NCBI RefSeq assembly: GCF_000472705.1
Contig: NZ_AXAE01000027.1
Coordinates: 32,211-96,210 of the forward strand
Length of the DNA: 64,000 bases
Direction: 5' to 3'
Origin: Mesorhizobium erdmanii USDA 3471
GTDB lineage: Bacteria; Pseudomonadota; Alphaproteobacteria; Rhizobiales; Rhizobiaceae
Shown: positions 62,501 through 64,000 of the stretch, piece by piece
Numbering within the stretch: the first letter of the stretch is position 1
Layout of the letters: every line of letters begins with the position of its first letter
Program-made: the position numbers and the translations under genes
The notes under the pieces: generated by a model
What the model saw: the letters and a program-made list of their open reading frames with translations, nothing else
Told to the model about the DNA's origin: nothing
Database searches by the model: none

Positions 62501-63805
62501 ATGGGGCTTTCGAGTCGGGGCGGCGATCGCGCTTCCACCGACTGGGACAGGATTTCAGGCAAAGGTCGAACGGCTGAGATGGCGGCTGCGGAAATCCCCA
62601 ATCTGACCGATAGCGCCCGCGCGGTACTGCGCCTGCTCGCTTCGCACGGGCCGGTGACGCGGCCCAAGCTCGGCGCCATGCTCGACCTGTCTAAGCCGAC
62701 CATGTCGGCGGCGGTCTCGGAGTTGAGCGCGCTCAGCCTCGTCGCCTCGCGTGGGCTGGAGCGTGGCGCGATCGGCCGCACGGCGACGATCTATGGCATC
62801 GGCCCGGGCGCCGGCTACGCGATCGGCATCGATGTCGGCGCTGCCCAGGTGCGTGCCGTCGCCTATTCGATGGACGCACAGAAGCTGGCATCGGCCGAAG
62901 AACCGATCCCGGAATCGATGGCCAGCGATGCCGATGCGGTCGGCGCCGTCGTGCTGTCGGTGGCGCGTACTACCATGGCCAGGGTGGCCAAGAGTTTTCG
63001 CGCGCCGCGCGCCATCGCGGTGGCCGTGCCGCGCATCGTCTCCAACGATCGCTTCGACCGGCCCGGTGGGCCATCCGCCGTGCTTGGCCTGCTGCGCCGC
63101 CGTATCGAGGTGCCGATCATCCTGGAAAACAACGTCAACTGCGCGGCCATTGGCGAGATGCATTTTGGCGCCGCGCAAGGCCACCAGACCTTCGCCTTTC
63201 TGCAAGTCGGCGTGCGGGTCGGCCTCGGCTTCATCACCGAGGGGCGACTGTTTCGCGGCGCCGGCGGCGCTGCCGGTGAAATCGGCCGCATGCCGTTTCC
63301 GTGGTCGGCCAGTGAGACGCCCTATCGTGAAGGGCTCGAACATTATCTCGGCTCGCGGGCGCTGGTCGAGCGCTGCCGTGTCGATTGGTCGGCGCAAGAA
63401 GGCGCGCCGCCCGACTCGGCCAAGGATCTTTTTGCGCGCGCGCTGGAAGGCTCGCCGTCCGCGATGGCGGCCGTCGCGCGCCATGCCGCCGATATCGGCA
63501 GGCTGGCGGCCGGCTGCATCGGCATGCTCGACCCCGGCCTGATCGTGCTTGGCGGCGGCGTCGGCAGAAATCCGCTGATGACGGAAAATGTCGAGCGCGT
63601 CGCGGCGGACCTCGCCTGGCCGACACGCATCGCCGTCAGCTCGCTCGAAGACGGCGGCACGGCGCTCGGCGCGATGAAGCTGGCCGTCGATTACAGTCTC
63701 GGGCTGATGCTGCGCGAAGGCCGCCACCCGGCTGTCGTGCTGCCGCCGATGTCGGAAATGGCGCTGGACGCGACGGGCACGACCGAGCAGGCAACGGACG
63801 TCTGA
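62501..63805 (+). CDS. ROK-family transcriptional regulator
   Basis: This 434-residue regulator has an N-terminal MarR-like winged helix (about 33-85: LTDSARAVLRLLASHGPVTRPKLGAML, KPTMSAAVSELSALSLV) and a C-terminal ROK sugar-binding/kinase-like domain (AIGIDVGAAQVRAVAYS, LENNVNCAAIGEMHFGAA, GAAGEIGRM). The usual CxCGxxGCxE zinc motif after GEIG is absent. It probably controls the divergent sugar locus through the palindrome at 60418. The ATG at 62501 is used; ATG 62579 is a possible shorter start. Confidence 0.88.
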   Translation: MGLSSRGGDRASTDWDRISGKGRTAEMAAAEIPNLTDSARAVLRLLASHGPVTRPKLGAMLDLSKPTMSAAVSELSALSLVASRGLERGAIGRTATIYGIGPGAGYAIGIDVGAAQVRAVAYSMDAQKLASAEEPIPESMASDADAVGAVVLSVARTTMARVAKSFRAPRAIAVAVPRIVSNDRFDRPGGPSAVLGLLRRRIEVPIILENNVNCAAIGEMHFGAAQGHQTFAFLQVGVRVGLGFITEGRLFRGAGGAAGEIGRMPFPWSASETPYREGLEHYLGSRALVERCRVDWSAQEGAPPDSAKDLFARALEGSPSAMAAVARHAADIGRLAAGCIGMLDPGLIVLGGGVGRNPLMTENVERVAADLAWPTRIAVSSLEDGGTALGAMKLAVDYSLGLMLREGRHPAVVLPPMSEMALDATGTTEQATDV

Positions 63806-63809
63806 TAAA

Positions 63810-63838
63810 CAAAAAAGGCAGGCGCCGGGCGCCTGCCT
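63810..63838 (-). terminator. Rho-independent terminator for the minus-strand gene at the window end
   Basis: A perfect 10-bp stem AGGCAGGCGC/GCGCCTGCCT with a 3-nt loop has six A residues on its left, so on the minus strand it is followed by TTTTTT. It lies 24 bp past the stop of the gene at 63862. It may also act weakly for the ROK gene. Confidence 0.88.
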
Positions 63839-63861
63839 CTGAGTTTGGATGATCGGCGGCC

Positions 63862-64000
63862 TTACGCCGCTGCGGCAACCTGCTGGCTGGCCACAACCGC
63901 ATCGACCTTGGCGGTCGCCTTGGCGAGCGCTGATGTCACCGCTTCAGGGCCCATGCCGACGCCTTCGATGCGGATGACGTCGACATCGGTCATGCCGAGG
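63862..64000 (-). CDS. Unrecognised protein, C-terminal fragment
   Basis: The minus strand carries the last 45 codons of an open frame cut by the window edge. It reads TDVDVIRIEGVGMGPEAVT and ends in an Ala/Val/Gln-rich helix (SQQVAAAA) before TAA. The absence of stop codons, the alternating pattern and a strong terminator just after the stop support it as a real gene. I do not recognise the family from so short a stretch; it gives no domain evidence. Confidence 0.65.
   Translation of the reverse strand, partial: LGMTDVDVIRIEGVGMGPEAVTSALAKATAKVDAVVASQQVAAAA

Overview
The window is a gene-dense, high-GC chromosomal segment of an alphaproteobacterium. It is most likely a member of the Rhizobiales close to Mesorhizobium. 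The evidence is the dnaG-rpoD pair, an rpoD of the alphaproteobacterial type, a sigma-EcfG type promoter, an mntH/mntR pair, many MFS and ABC importers, a MocR/Gfo-Idh/IolE-like inositol-derivative cluster, and two intergenic palindromes of a kind common in rhizobia. No rRNA, tRNA, CRISPR array, prophage or complete insertion sequence was seen. The species call is inference from content, not from a marker gene.

Layout. 1-9.5 kb: a PCMT-like methyltransferase (cut by the window edge), a small DUF2188-like protein in an AT-rich pocket, mntH divergent from mntR, a small stress protein behind a textbook GGAAC-N16-CGTT promoter, a large exported protein with one c-type heme motif, a YpfJ-type zinc metallopeptidase, and an MFS/aldo-keto reductase pair. 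9.5-26.5 kb: a toxin-antitoxin locus whose RelE-like toxin is frameshifted, carA divergent from yqeY, an L,D-transpeptidase, a stand-alone DnaB-like ATPase, a GNAT, a ZntR-like regulator with its Zn/Cd/Pb P-type ATPase, an MFS exporter, a Na/Pi symporter with PhoU domain, an RcnB-like protein, then dnaG and rpoD. 26.5-36.5 kb: a TauD-family dioxygenase, GYD, DUF333, a DMT transporter with a His-rich tail, a DUF393 thiol protein, patatin divergent from a PadR regulator, pspA-yiaA divergent from a TetR regulator with three near-identical operators, an HlyU-family protein and a dimethylglycine/sarcosine dehydrogenase-like flavoprotein.

36.5-41.4 kb: a decayed stretch carrying a relic of the HlyU gene, followed by a large autotransporter-like adhesin with eight TIG repeats. 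41.8-48.5 kb: the most coherent catabolic locus. A MocR-type regulator is divergent from Gfo/Idh dehydrogenase, IolE-like dehydratase, sugar-binding protein, permease and ATPase genes. This reproduces the composition of the rhizopine mocABC/mocR genes, and a 67-bp palindromic element lies between the binding-protein and permease genes. 48.5-55.3 kb: a SARP/BTAD-type regulator with a Cys cluster divergent from a 1-Cys peroxiredoxin and an FAD oxidoreductase, an MFS, and Lrp divergent from azlCD. 55.3-63.8 kb: a second sugar locus, with a CUT1-type ABC importer containing an embedded BKACE (DUF849) enzyme. It is divergent from a GlcNAc-kinase-like ATPase, a SIS-domain protein and a ROK regulator, with a palindromic candidate ROK operator between them.

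The best candidates for undescribed biology are the BKACE/SIS/BadF sugar locus, the moc-like cluster without oxygenase genes, the Cys-bearing SARP with its redox enzymes, the TIG autotransporter and the stand-alone DnaB-like ATPase. All functional assignments come from reading motifs by eye; no database search was run.
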